In this document: positions 33,171 through 39,664 of the stretch, piece by piece
Numbering within the stretch: position 1 is the first letter of the stretch
How the letters are laid out: every line of letters begins with the position of its first letter
Assembly (NCBI RefSeq): GCF_015667935.1
Contig: NZ_JADPET010000001.1
Span: forward strand, 1 to 42,976
Direction: 5' to 3'
Source: Clostridium sp. 1001270J_160509_D11
Lineage (GTDB): Bacteria > Bacillota > Clostridia > Peptostreptococcales > Peptostreptococcaceae
Length of the DNA: 42,976 nucleotides
Notes under the pieces: generated by a model
Told to the model about the DNA's origin: nothing
The model's database searches: none
Seen by the model: the letters and a program-made list of their open reading frames with translations, nothing else
Translations under genes and position numbers: made by a program

Positions 33171-33244
33171 ATAGTTGATGTGAATTAGAAGATTATTGAC
33201 ATTTAACGAAAGTAGTGATTGATTTCCTTAAATAGTGATTATTT

Positions 33245-33281
33245 AAAAGTGGCTGTAGAATATCTACAGCCACTTTTTTTT
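33245..33281. terminator. bidirectional terminator, overlapping the end of the AraC gene
   Basis: AAAAGTGGCTGTAGA (33245-33259) and TCTACAGCCACTTTT (33263-33277) form a perfect 15-bp stem with a 3-base loop and T-run. The TAG stop of the minus-strand AraC gene (33264-33266) lies inside the stem. Confidence 0.93.
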
Positions 33282-33923
33282 CATATTAGACCTGTATTGG
33301 GACGGGGTACAGTGCATAAACTTCTTAAATGTCTTACCGAAGTAGCTTATCCCATTAAATCCAACATTGATGCAGATATTAGATATTGGTTCATCAGTAT
33401 TATAAAGGTATTCGGTTGCCTTCAAAACTCTATATTCCATCAAATATTCAAACGGAGTCATTTTTAGGATTCGTCTAAAACTTCTGCAACATTCGCTTTT
33501 GCTGATATTGCATGATTTTGCGATATCATCTAGAGATATATCGCGTGCATAGTTTGTTTTTATGTAGTTTATCGCTGTTTTGACCCTTTCATCATCAGCA
33601 GAAACTTTTTTGGAAGGACTTTGGTTAAACATAATTGAAATCATCTTGCAGTTTTGATAATATGGTTTAATTTGGTGAAGTACATTGGAATTAAAAAGTA
33701 TTCCTTCCCCAGGATTCAACACAATAGTCTCACCATTTACTTGAAAGCAAATTTTATCTTCAACTACGTATGAAATTTGAAGGTCTTTGTGCCAATGCCA
33801 CCTAATGTATCCTTCATCAAAATTACAAAAGTCATCTGTAAATATGAGGAATGGGAAATCACCATTTTCATATTTGATAATTTCTCTTTGTTGTTTATCA
33901 ACTTCTATTTTTGATAATTGCAT
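33264..33923 (-). CDS. AraC-family regulator with cupin sensor domain
   Basis: A 219-aa regulator. The N-terminal cupin domain (about 20-110) contains RWHWHKDLQISYVVEDKICF and VLNPGEGILFNSNVLHQI. The C-terminal double helix-turn-helix spans about 118-215 (INYIKTNYARDISLDDIAKSCNISKSECCRSFRRIL; TPFEYLMEYRVLKATEYL; ISNICINVGFNGISYFGKTFKKF; TPSQYR). I chose ATG 33923 because GGAAG (33935-33931, minus strand) precedes it; the longer frame from 33995 has no ribosome site. It is divergent from the DMT transporter gene, its likely target. Confidence 0.9.
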   Translation of the reverse strand: MQLSKIEVDKQQREIIKYENGDFPFLIFTDDFCNFDEGYIRWHWHKDLQISYVVEDKICFQVNGETIVLNPGEGILFNSNVLHQIKPYYQNCKMISIMFNQSPSKKVSADDERVKTAINYIKTNYARDISLDDIAKSCNISKSECCRSFRRILKMTPFEYLMEYRVLKATEYLYNTDEPISNICINVGFNGISYFGKTFKKFMHCTPSQYRSNMKKKWL

Positions 33924-34107
33924 ATTAAAACTTCCTTTCAATTTCGCTAATATAGTTGCAATGTTAATCAATATATTAATTGTTATACATTGCAAATAGT
34001 AATAGAATAAGGATGTAGCCGAATTAATAAGTCAATATATTTAAAATCATATTAATAATATTATTATATATGAAAAACAAAATTTTATGAAAGGAAAGGA
34101 AAAAAAG

Positions 34108-35058
34108 ATGAATAAATCACGTTTTAAAGGAATCGCTTTAGTTATTTTTGGAGCTACTTTATGGGGTATTTCTGGAACAGTTGCAGAATTTTTGTTCCAA
34201 AAAAACAGCTTTACTACGGAGTGGCTAGTAGTCGTTAGGTTATTATTATCAGGTATTTTACTTTTAAGCTATGGTTCAATTAAGAAAGATCCAGGAATTA
34301 AAGAAATTTGGAAAAATAAAAAAGATGCGATAACACTTGTATCTTTTAGTGTTTTGGGAATGTTGGGTTCTCAATATACTTACTTCGCTGCGATTAAATA
34401 TGGAAATGCAGCAACAGCAACAATCTTACAATATTTATCACCAGTGATTATAACTTGTTATGTTGCTATTGTAAGCAAAAAGTTGCCAAACAAAAACCAA
34501 ATAGTTGCAATTTTATTAGCTATAGTAGGTACTTTCTTTATAATTACAAAGGGAGATATACACAGCTTATCTATATCTAAACAGGCACTATTTTGGGGAC
34601 TATGTTCAGCATTTGCCGCTGCAATTTATACATTACAACCAGTTAAATTGCTGACAAAATATTCTTCAATCACAGTTGTTGGGTGGGGGATGTTACTTGG
34701 TGGTATAGCGTTTAGTTTTATAAATCCACCTTGGAAATTTAGTGGAACTTGGTCAGTAGCGACTGTTTCTGCTGTGGCATTCGTAGTGATATTTGGAACA
34801 TTGTTTGCTTATTATTGCTATTTAGAAAGTTTAAATTATATTCAACCAACTGAAACAAGTATATTAGGTTCTTTTGAACCATTATCAGCAGCATTCCTAT
34901 CAGTTATATGGCTGAAAAATCCTTTTGGAATGGGCGATATTGTTGGAACAGTTTGTATTATTCTTACAACTATAATTTTAGCTTATGCTAAAAAAGATGA
35001 GCCTAAGGAAGAGACTTGTGAAAGTATAGATAAAAATAAATTTGAAGAGTACATCTAA
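34108..35058 (+). CDS. DMT-superfamily (EamA) transporter
   Basis: A 316-aa membrane protein with ten helices in two EamA repeats: KGIALVIFGATLWGISGTVAEFLF opens the first, and KQALFWGLCSAFAAAIYTLQP opens the second; the conserved NYIQPTETSILGSFEPLSAAFLSVIWL is near the end. Members export amino acids or metabolites. ATG 34108 follows AAGGAAAGGA (34091-34100); an in-frame ATG at 34087 is upstream of that site. It is divergent from the AraC-type regulator. Confidence 0.9.
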   Translation: MNKSRFKGIALVIFGATLWGISGTVAEFLFQKNSFTTEWLVVVRLLLSGILLLSYGSIKKDPGIKEIWKNKKDAITLVSFSVLGMLGSQYTYFAAIKYGNAATATILQYLSPVIITCYVAIVSKKLPNKNQIVAILLAIVGTFFIITKGDIHSLSISKQALFWGLCSAFAAAIYTLQPVKLLTKYSSITVVGWGMLLGGIAFSFINPPWKFSGTWSVATVSAVAFVVIFGTLFAYYCYLESLNYIQPTETSILGSFEPLSAAFLSVIWLKNPFGMGDIVGTVCIILTTIILAYAKKDEPKEETCESIDKNKFEEYI

Positions 35059-35059
35059 G

Positions 35060-35109
35060 AAAATTTGGGACTTTGGAAGGAATTATCCAGAGTTCCAAAT
35101 TTTTTTTTG
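35060..35109 (+). terminator. terminator after the DMT transporter gene
   Basis: AATTTGGGACTTTGGA pairs imperfectly with TCCAGAGTTCCAAATT around GGAATTA, followed by nine T's. Confidence 0.85.
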
Positions 35110-35120
35110 AAAAAAGTTTA

Positions 35121-35207
35121 GTTGTAACTCTTTACATTACAACCAAAAAGAAATACAATGATGTTGTAATTAATAAGGTTACAACAAAGGAAGTAAAAAA
35201 TTATTAT
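35121..35207 (+). promoter_or_regulatory. promoter with two GTTGTAA-N9-TTACAAC operators (PPOX-Rrf2 operon)
   Basis: Two identical-layout inverted repeats, each GTTGTAA, 9 bases, TTACAAC: 35121-35143 and 35163-35185. They are 42 bases apart (four helical turns). The right arm of the second holds the -35 box TTACAA (35179-35184), with TATTAT (35202-35207) 17 bases on as -10. A third site of the same form lies at 36662. The Rrf2 regulator encoded in this operon is the natural candidate to bind them. Confidence 0.75.
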
Positions 35208-35283
35208 ACTATCTAAAAATATAAGATATATAAAATAATTAAAACTTATATCAAAACTTAAAATAATATGGAGGTATCGAATT

Positions 35284-35679
35284 ATGAAAAAAGTAGTAGA
35301 ATTTTTACACGAAAATCCAGTTCAATATTTAGCGACTGTTGGTCGTGATGGAAAGGCAAAATGCCGTCCATTTATGTTTATCGGTGAACAAGAGGGGAAA
35401 TTATGGTTCTGCACAAATAACCAAAAAGATGTTTATAAAGATATGATGGGAAACCCTGAAATAGAAATTTCTGTTTCTTCACCAGAATATGCTTGGATTC
35501 GTTTAGCAGGGAAAGCAGTATTTGAAAACAATATGGCAGCAAAAGAATTATGCATGCAAAATCCTATAGTAAAAGGTCAATATCAAACTGCTGACAACCC
35601 AATATTTGAAGTATTTTATTTAGAAAATCCACATGGTGCAATAGCTGATTTTTCTGGTAATCCACCTTACCAATTTTAA
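35284..35679 (+). CDS. pyridoxamine 5'-phosphate oxidase-family flavoprotein
   Basis: A 131-aa split-barrel protein, probably binding FMN or F420-like flavin: VQYLATVGRDGKAKCRPFMFIGEQEGKLWFCTNNQKDVYKDMMGNPEIEISVSSPEYAWIRLAGKAVFE. Small PPOX proteins of this kind reduce or sense flavin-linked substrates; the true substrate is unknown. SD GGAGG precedes ATG 35284. It is first in a unit with a second PPOX gene and an Rrf2 regulator, driven by a promoter with two operators. Confidence 0.9.
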   Translation: MKKVVEFLHENPVQYLATVGRDGKAKCRPFMFIGEQEGKLWFCTNNQKDVYKDMMGNPEIEISVSSPEYAWIRLAGKAVFENNMAAKELCMQNPIVKGQYQTADNPIFEVFYLENPHGAIADFSGNPPYQF

Positions 35680-35726
35680 TTAAATCAGCAAAACAAAGTA
35701 AATTTAGATAACAATGACAAAATCTT

Positions 35727-35756
35727 GCCCAGCATAAAATCTATGTTGGGCATTAT
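35727..35756 (+). other. intercistronic hairpin between the two PPOX genes
   Basis: GCCCAGCATA pairs with TATGTTGGGC around AAATC. No T-run follows, so it is more likely an mRNA-stability or partial-termination element than a full terminator. Confidence 0.55.
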
Positions 35757-35782
35757 AAAATTATAAAGAGAGGTGAGCTAAT

Positions 35783-36187
35783 ATGATGAAATATTTAAAA
35801 ATGCTTGTTGAAGATATTCACTCAACTACAGTTGCGACAATAGGAGCAGATGGACATCCACAGACTAGAGTGATAGACATGATGTTGTATGATGAAAAAG
35901 AAGTATATTTTCTGACTGCTAGGGGGAAAGTTTTTTATGAGCAATTGATGGAGCAAAAATATGTGGCGATTTCTGCGACAAAAGATAAAATGGCTATTTC
36001 ACTTAGGGGTAAGATAAAAAATATTGGTTATGAAAACTACACTGCGGGAATTATGCAGAAATATGTCCAAAGCAGTGTATTGAAAAAAGAAACTAAGATT
36101 TATCAGCAATGTGTACTCGTTGACAGTGCAATAGCTATTTTATATAATAAAAGGCGAAAGAGAGGTGTTTTGTATGCAAATTTCTAG
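35783..36187 (+). CDS. PPOX-family protein with degenerate C-terminal region
   Basis: A 134-aa protein. The first 75 residues are a good PPOX flavin domain (IHSTTVATIGADGHPQTRVIDMMLYDEKEVYFLTARGKVFYEQLMEQKYVAISATKDKMAISLRGKIKNIG). Relatives I recall continue for 100 or more residues and end in a ferredoxin-type cysteine region; here the tail (YENYTAGIMQKYVQSSVL..., one Cys, ending KRRKRGVLYANF) does not match and is much shorter, which suggests an internal deletion or frameshift. It may be non-functional or a minimal flavin binder. SD AGAGGTGA precedes ATG 35783; the 3' end overlaps the Rrf2 gene by 14 bases. Confidence 0.7.
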   Translation: MMKYLKMLVEDIHSTTVATIGADGHPQTRVIDMMLYDEKEVYFLTARGKVFYEQLMEQKYVAISATKDKMAISLRGKIKNIGYENYTAGIMQKYVQSSVLKKETKIYQQCVLVDSAIAILYNKRRKRGVLYANF

Positions 36188-36608
36188 CAGATTTACACTT
36201 GCGGTTCATATATTTACCTGCATCGATACATTTAAAGATGAATATAAGATAACGAGTGATTTTTTGGCGGGAAGTACAAATGTAAACCCTGTTATAGTTC
36301 GTAAAATATTAGGACAATTAAAAGCTGCAGGTCTTGTTGGAGTTGTGAGAGGGAGTGGTGGTGCATATATTACAAAACCACTAAGCGAAATCACATTTTT
36401 AGACATATATAGAGCTGTGGAATGTGTTGATAACGGGGAATTGTTCCATTTTCACGAAAATCCAAATACAAAATGTCCAGTAGGTCGAAATATTCATTTT
36501 ATATTGGATGATAAACTTAAACAAGTACAAGATGCTATGGAAAGAGAATTGGCATCGATAACTTTAGAAGATGTGAAAAAAGATACAGAGAAATATATTG
36601 AAAAATAG
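36174..36608 (+). CDS. Rrf2-family transcriptional regulator (YwnA-like)
   Basis: A 144-aa winged-helix regulator: MQISSRFTLAVHIFTCI, DFLAGSTNVNPVIVRKILGQLKAAGLVGVVRGSGGAYITKPLSEITFLDIYRAVE. The sensor loop holds FHFHENPNTKCPVGRNIH with a single Cys instead of the three Cys that bind Fe-S in IscR/NsrR, so a YwnA/SaiR-like thiol or flavin-linked sensor is more likely. ATG 36174 is set by GAGAGG (36159-36164). It probably represses its own operon and the macrodomain-sirtuin operon through the shared GTTGTAA-N9-TTACAAC sites (inference from site positions). Confidence 0.9.
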   Translation: MQISSRFTLAVHIFTCIDTFKDEYKITSDFLAGSTNVNPVIVRKILGQLKAAGLVGVVRGSGGAYITKPLSEITFLDIYRAVECVDNGELFHFHENPNTKCPVGRNIHFILDDKLKQVQDAMERELASITLEDVKKDTEKYIEK

Positions 36609-36610
36609 CA

Positions 36611-36651
36611 GTTTGAGACTTGAGGAGATAAACTTGGGTCTCAAATTTTTT
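36611..36651 (+). terminator. terminator after the Rrf2 gene
   Basis: TTTGAGAC (36612-36619) and GTCTCAAA (36638-36645) with a T-run. Confidence 0.8.
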
Positions 36652-36661
36652 AATAAATTTC

Positions 36662-36705
36662 GTTGTAATGATTGTTATTACAATAAGAATGTATAGTACT
36701 ATAAT
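36662..36705 (+). promoter_or_regulatory. promoter with Rrf2-type operator for the macrodomain-sirtuin operon
   Basis: GTTGTAA (36662-36668), 9 bases, TTACAAT (36678-36684): one mismatch from the two sites at 35121 and 35163. Its right arm contains the -35 box TTACAA (36678-36683); TATAAT (36700-36705) follows after 16 bases. The operator-promoter geometry is the same as before the PPOX operon. Confidence 0.75.
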
Positions 36706-36735
36706 AAATAAGAAAGATAATATTTTAATAATAAC

Positions 36736-36756
36736 TGTTATAACGATAATATAACA
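36736..36756 (+). promoter_or_regulatory. additional inverted repeat in the leader of the macrodomain gene
   Basis: TGTTATA (36736-36742), 7 bases, TATAACA (36750-36756): a perfect inverted repeat about 25-45 bases downstream of the expected transcription start. Related in style to, but not the same as, the GTTGTAA sites; possibly a second operator. Confidence 0.4.
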
Positions 36757-36807
36757 AATGATATAACTACAGTTGGATGTAATAGATTCAAAAAGGGGTT
36801 GATTATT

Positions 36808-37581
36808 ATGAATCAAGACGAAAGAAGAATATTTTTAATAAAAGAATTATTAAAAGAAGACAAAAGATATAAAAATATCGAAATACCTAAAAATCCTACA
36901 GAGCAGGGTGATTTGCTTAGAGCACTTATGAATGTGCGTATGCCGAAAGAAATAAGCGAGGAATTTTTAAAGGTGCAAGATGAATATTTAAAAGAAGAAA
37001 TAAACAAAAAAGGAATTGTAGATATAAATAATTTAAATCCTATACAAAAGGGGATTTATCTTTGGCAGGGTGACATAACAACTCTTCATTGTGATGCTAT
37101 TGTAAATGCGGCAAACAGTGCAATGACTGGGTGTTATGTTCCAAACCACAGATGTATCGACAATGCTATTCACTCATTTGCAGGGGTAGAGCTTAGACTT
37201 GAGTGTGATGAAATTATGAATAGACAAGGGCATGGCGAGCCGACGGGACAGGCAAAAATCACAAATGCATACAACTTGCCTTGCAAATATATAATCCACA
37301 CAGTCGGCCCGATAATAAGTTATAAATTGACAAGTGAGGATTGTGAATTGCTTGCAAATTGTTATAGATCTTGTTTAAACTTAGCAGCCAAAAACAACTT
37401 GGAGAGTATTGCGTTTTGTTGTATTTCGACAGGCGAGTTTCACTTCCCAAATGATAAAGCAGCCCAAATAGCTATAAAAACTGTTGAGGAATTTATGAAA
37501 AAAGATACTAGTGTAAAGAAGGTGATTTTCAATGTTTTCAAAGATATGGACAAAGAAATATACAGAGAATTACTCAAATAA
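36808..37581 (+). CDS. zinc-containing macrodomain protein-ADP-ribose hydrolase
   Basis: A 257-aa protein. An N-terminal helical extension (about 1-78) precedes the macrodomain: IYLWQGDITTLHCDAIVNAANSAM (ADP-ribose-binding Asp and Asn), then TGCYVPNHRCIDNAIHSFAG with Cys109, His114 and Cys116, the zinc ligands of the SirTM-linked macrodomain class, then CKYIIHTVGP and CISTGEFHFPNDKAAQIA. It removes ADP-ribose from proteins. ATG 36808 lies behind AAAAGGGG; a TTG at 36799 is in frame but less likely. The sirtuin gene begins 50 bases before its stop, so the two are translationally coupled writer and eraser. Confidence 0.93.
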   Translation: MNQDERRIFLIKELLKEDKRYKNIEIPKNPTEQGDLLRALMNVRMPKEISEEFLKVQDEYLKEEINKKGIVDINNLNPIQKGIYLWQGDITTLHCDAIVNAANSAMTGCYVPNHRCIDNAIHSFAGVELRLECDEIMNRQGHGEPTGQAKITNAYNLPCKYIIHTVGPIISYKLTSEDCELLANCYRSCLNLAAKNNLESIAFCCISTGEFHFPNDKAAQIAIKTVEEFMKKDTSVKKVIFNVFKDMDKEIYRELLK

Positions 37582-38401
37582 TATAGAAAAATTGAAAGAA
37601 GTATTAGCAGATGCCGACGCTATTGTGATTGGGGCAGGTTCTGGTCTATCAACATCAGCAGGACTGACTTATAGTGGTGAGAGATTTGAAAAATATTTCT
37701 CTGATTTTATCGAAAAATACAATATCCCAGATATGTATAGTGGGGGATTTTATCCATATGAAACACTTGAGGAATATTGGGCGTGGTGGAGCAGACACAT
37801 CTACTACAACCGTTATGTCGACATACCAAAACCTGTTTATAAAAATTTGTTGGATTTAGTAAAAGACAAGGACTACTTTGTGATTACGACTAATGTGGAT
37901 CATTGTTTCCAAAGAAGTGGGTTTGATAAAAATAGATTGTTTTATATGCAGGGGGATTATGGCTTATGGCAATGTAGCGAGCCATGTCATCAAAAGACTT
38001 ATGACAACGAAATACAAGTAAAAGAGATGGTAAAAAGACAAAAAGACTTAAAAATCCCAAGTGATTTAATCCCTTATTGTCCAGTTTGTAAAAAGCCAAT
38101 GACTATGAATTTAAGATGTGACAATACATTTGTCCAAGATGAGGGATGGTACGAGGCGAAAAATAGATACGACGATTTTATAAACAAACATAAATATTCA
38201 AAAGTTGTGTATTTGGAGCTTGGGGTAGGAGCAAACACTCCAGTTTGGATTAAGTATCCGTTTTGGAAGATGACAATGATTAATAAAGACGCTACTTATG
38301 TTTGTATTAATTATGGCGAGGCGATGGCACCGGACGAGATAAAAAGCCAGTCAATCTGTATTGATGGTGATATAGGGGATGTTATATTATCGATAATATA
38401 A
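37532..38401 (+). CDS. SirTM-class sirtuin, probable protein ADP-ribosyltransferase
   Basis: A 289-aa NAD-dependent enzyme. The Rossmann motif GAGSGLSTSAGLTYSGERF is at about 34-52, TTNVDHCF at about 119-126, and paired Cys (CSEPC, CPVC) form the zinc ribbon. The catalytic His of deacylase sirtuins (LHG) is replaced: the sequence reads FYMQGDYG with Gln140, and Asn121 lies in TTNVD, as in class M sirtuins (SirTM) that ADP-ribosylate proteins instead of deacylating them. Start ATG 37532 follows AAGGTGA and overlaps the macrodomain gene by 50 bases in another frame. Known SirTM loci also encode a GcvH-like lipoyl carrier and LplA; neither is visible here, so the target is open. Confidence 0.92.
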   Translation: MFSKIWTKKYTENYSNNIEKLKEVLADADAIVIGAGSGLSTSAGLTYSGERFEKYFSDFIEKYNIPDMYSGGFYPYETLEEYWAWWSRHIYYNRYVDIPKPVYKNLLDLVKDKDYFVITTNVDHCFQRSGFDKNRLFYMQGDYGLWQCSEPCHQKTYDNEIQVKEMVKRQKDLKIPSDLIPYCPVCKKPMTMNLRCDNTFVQDEGWYEAKNRYDDFINKHKYSKVVYLELGVGANTPVWIKYPFWKMTMINKDATYVCINYGEAMAPDEIKSQSICIDGDIGDVILSII

Positions 38402-38439
38402 TATTAAAAATGAAAGTTGTTTATAATAAAATATTATAA

Positions 38440-38483
38440 TAAAAGCCATTGATAAAGTAGAATTTGTCAGTGGTTTTTATTTT
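38440..38483 (+). terminator. terminator after the sirtuin gene
   Basis: AAAAGCCATTGATAAA pairs imperfectly with TTTGTCAGTGGTTTTT, followed by ATTTTG. Confidence 0.75.
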
Positions 38484-38489
38484 GAAAAA

Positions 38490-38501
38490 TCACCCGGGTG
38501 A
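38490..38501. promoter_or_regulatory. GC-rich 12-bp palindrome
   Basis: TCACCCGGGTGA is a perfect palindrome with eight consecutive G/C bases in an otherwise A/T-rich spacer, about 170 bases before the zinc-ribbon lipoprotein gene. It is a possible operator; no regulator assigned. Confidence 0.4.
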
Positions 38502-38582
38502 AAACCTCCAAACATCAAGTTATAACCCATAATTTAAACTATACTATAATTAAATAGGAAGTTTATATCTAGTAAAAATATT

Positions 38583-38663
38583 TTATTTAGGCTAATCAAG
38601 AAGGATACTTTATTTAGACTAAATAAAAAAGATATCTTATTTAGACCTATCAAACAGGGGGGA
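38583..38663 (+). repeat. three 27-bp tandem repeats before the lipoprotein gene
   Basis: TTATTTAG begins at 38583, 38610 and 38637, an exact 27-base period. Units 1 and 2 share TTATTTAG(G/A)CTAA and an A/G-rich second half (AAGGATACT, AAAGATATC); unit 3 shares TTATTTAG and ATCAA with unit 1 and ends in the AGGGGGG ribosome site of the next gene. Confidence 0.7.
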
Positions 38664-38669
38664 TTTTAG

Positions 38670-39455
38670 GTGAAGAGATTAACTGTTATTATATTATCAT
38701 TAGTATTATCATTTGGTGTGGTTGGGTGTTCATCAAGTAGCAATGATGATAGTACTCAAAACCAAAAAGACGAGCAAACTCAACAAAAAGATACATCTAC
38801 AACTTCGGAAATATCGACATTATTAAAAGATATGTATATAGTACTTAAGGATTCAGACGGGGGAACGAAAGATTGTAAAGATAAGCTAGTTAATTACGGA
38901 AAAGATATAAATAATGATATGTTGGCGAATAAGGACTATGGTCAAGATATGCAAAAATTAAAAGATGCTACAGAAAATTATGATTTAGAAAAAATAGCTA
39001 AGTATGTGTGTGACATTTTAAATAATATAGAAGGGAGTGACAAGTACAGCATAGAGATAAAATCAACAGATAATACAGATAAATCGAATAGCAATCAAAA
39101 TACAAGCAACAAGTCAAATAACACAGATAAATCAAATAGTGATAAAAACACAAGTAATAAGTCAAGTAATACAAATCAAAATACAAGCAATAATACAAAT
39201 AAAAATACTACAAATAAAAATAATAACACTAATAAAAATAACGACGACGAATATCAAAGTGGGGACTACGGTGATTATACAAAATGTCCACAATGCAAGA
39301 AAATGACATTCCATCCTGATGGATATTGCGAAAACTGTGGTTATAGAAAAGCAGGTAATGAAGATGGAGCTAACCATAGTTCTAAATGTGCAAACTGCGG
39401 AAGTGCAACTATAAATGCAGATGGAACTTGTCCATATTGCGGATATAAAAATTAG
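38670..39455 (+). CDS. lipoprotein with low-complexity linker and two C-terminal zinc ribbons
   Basis: A 261-aa protein starting at GTG 38670 (G-run ribosome site 38657-38662). The signal peptide ends in VVGC (Cys20). A small helical domain (about 45-120, LLKDMYIVLKDSDGGTKDC..., CDILNNIEG) is followed by a Ser/Asn/Thr/Lys linker (about 128-195) made of NTSNKS/NTDKSNS repeats, then two zinc-ribbon-like modules: CPQC...CENC and CANC...CPYC. Zinc ribbons are usual inside cells; on a lipoprotein they would face outward or sit in the wall. Function unknown; possible metal binding or protein contact. Confidence 0.85.
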   Translation: MKRLTVIILSLVLSFGVVGCSSSSNDDSTQNQKDEQTQQKDTSTTSEISTLLKDMYIVLKDSDGGTKDCKDKLVNYGKDINNDMLANKDYGQDMQKLKDATENYDLEKIAKYVCDILNNIEGSDKYSIEIKSTDNTDKSNSNQNTSNKSNNTDKSNSDKNTSNKSSNTNQNTSNNTNKNTTNKNNNTNKNNDDEYQSGDYGDYTKCPQCKKMTFHPDGYCENCGYRKAGNEDGANHSSKCANCGSATINADGTCPYCGYKN

Positions 39456-39517
39456 AGGGTATTTGATGAAGATGTACTACATTAAATAGTGTGAAAAGCA
39501 AGCAGGGTATATAAATA

Positions 39518-39541
39518 AGGAGCATATATGCTCCTATTTTT
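39518..39541 (+). terminator. terminator after the lipoprotein gene
   Basis: AGGAGCATATATGCTCCT is a perfect 18-base palindrome followed by ATTTTTT. Confidence 0.88.
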
Positions 39542-39664
39542 TGTGGAAAATTTTAATAAAGAAGGCTAATACAAAGAGTGAATAATATATAATTAAAATA
39601 TAAGACTTAAAATAAACAAAACTGAGATTATATATTTTTTAGAAAGGGGTTTCAAAAAGGGGAT

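Noticed and set aside
33219-33467. An 82-codon plus-strand frame
   Set aside because: It crosses the terminator and runs antisense to the AraC-type gene; no ribosome site.
38583-38663. CRISPR-like array
   Set aside because: The 27-base repeats are directly adjacent, have no spacers and no cas genes are near; called a tandem repeat instead.
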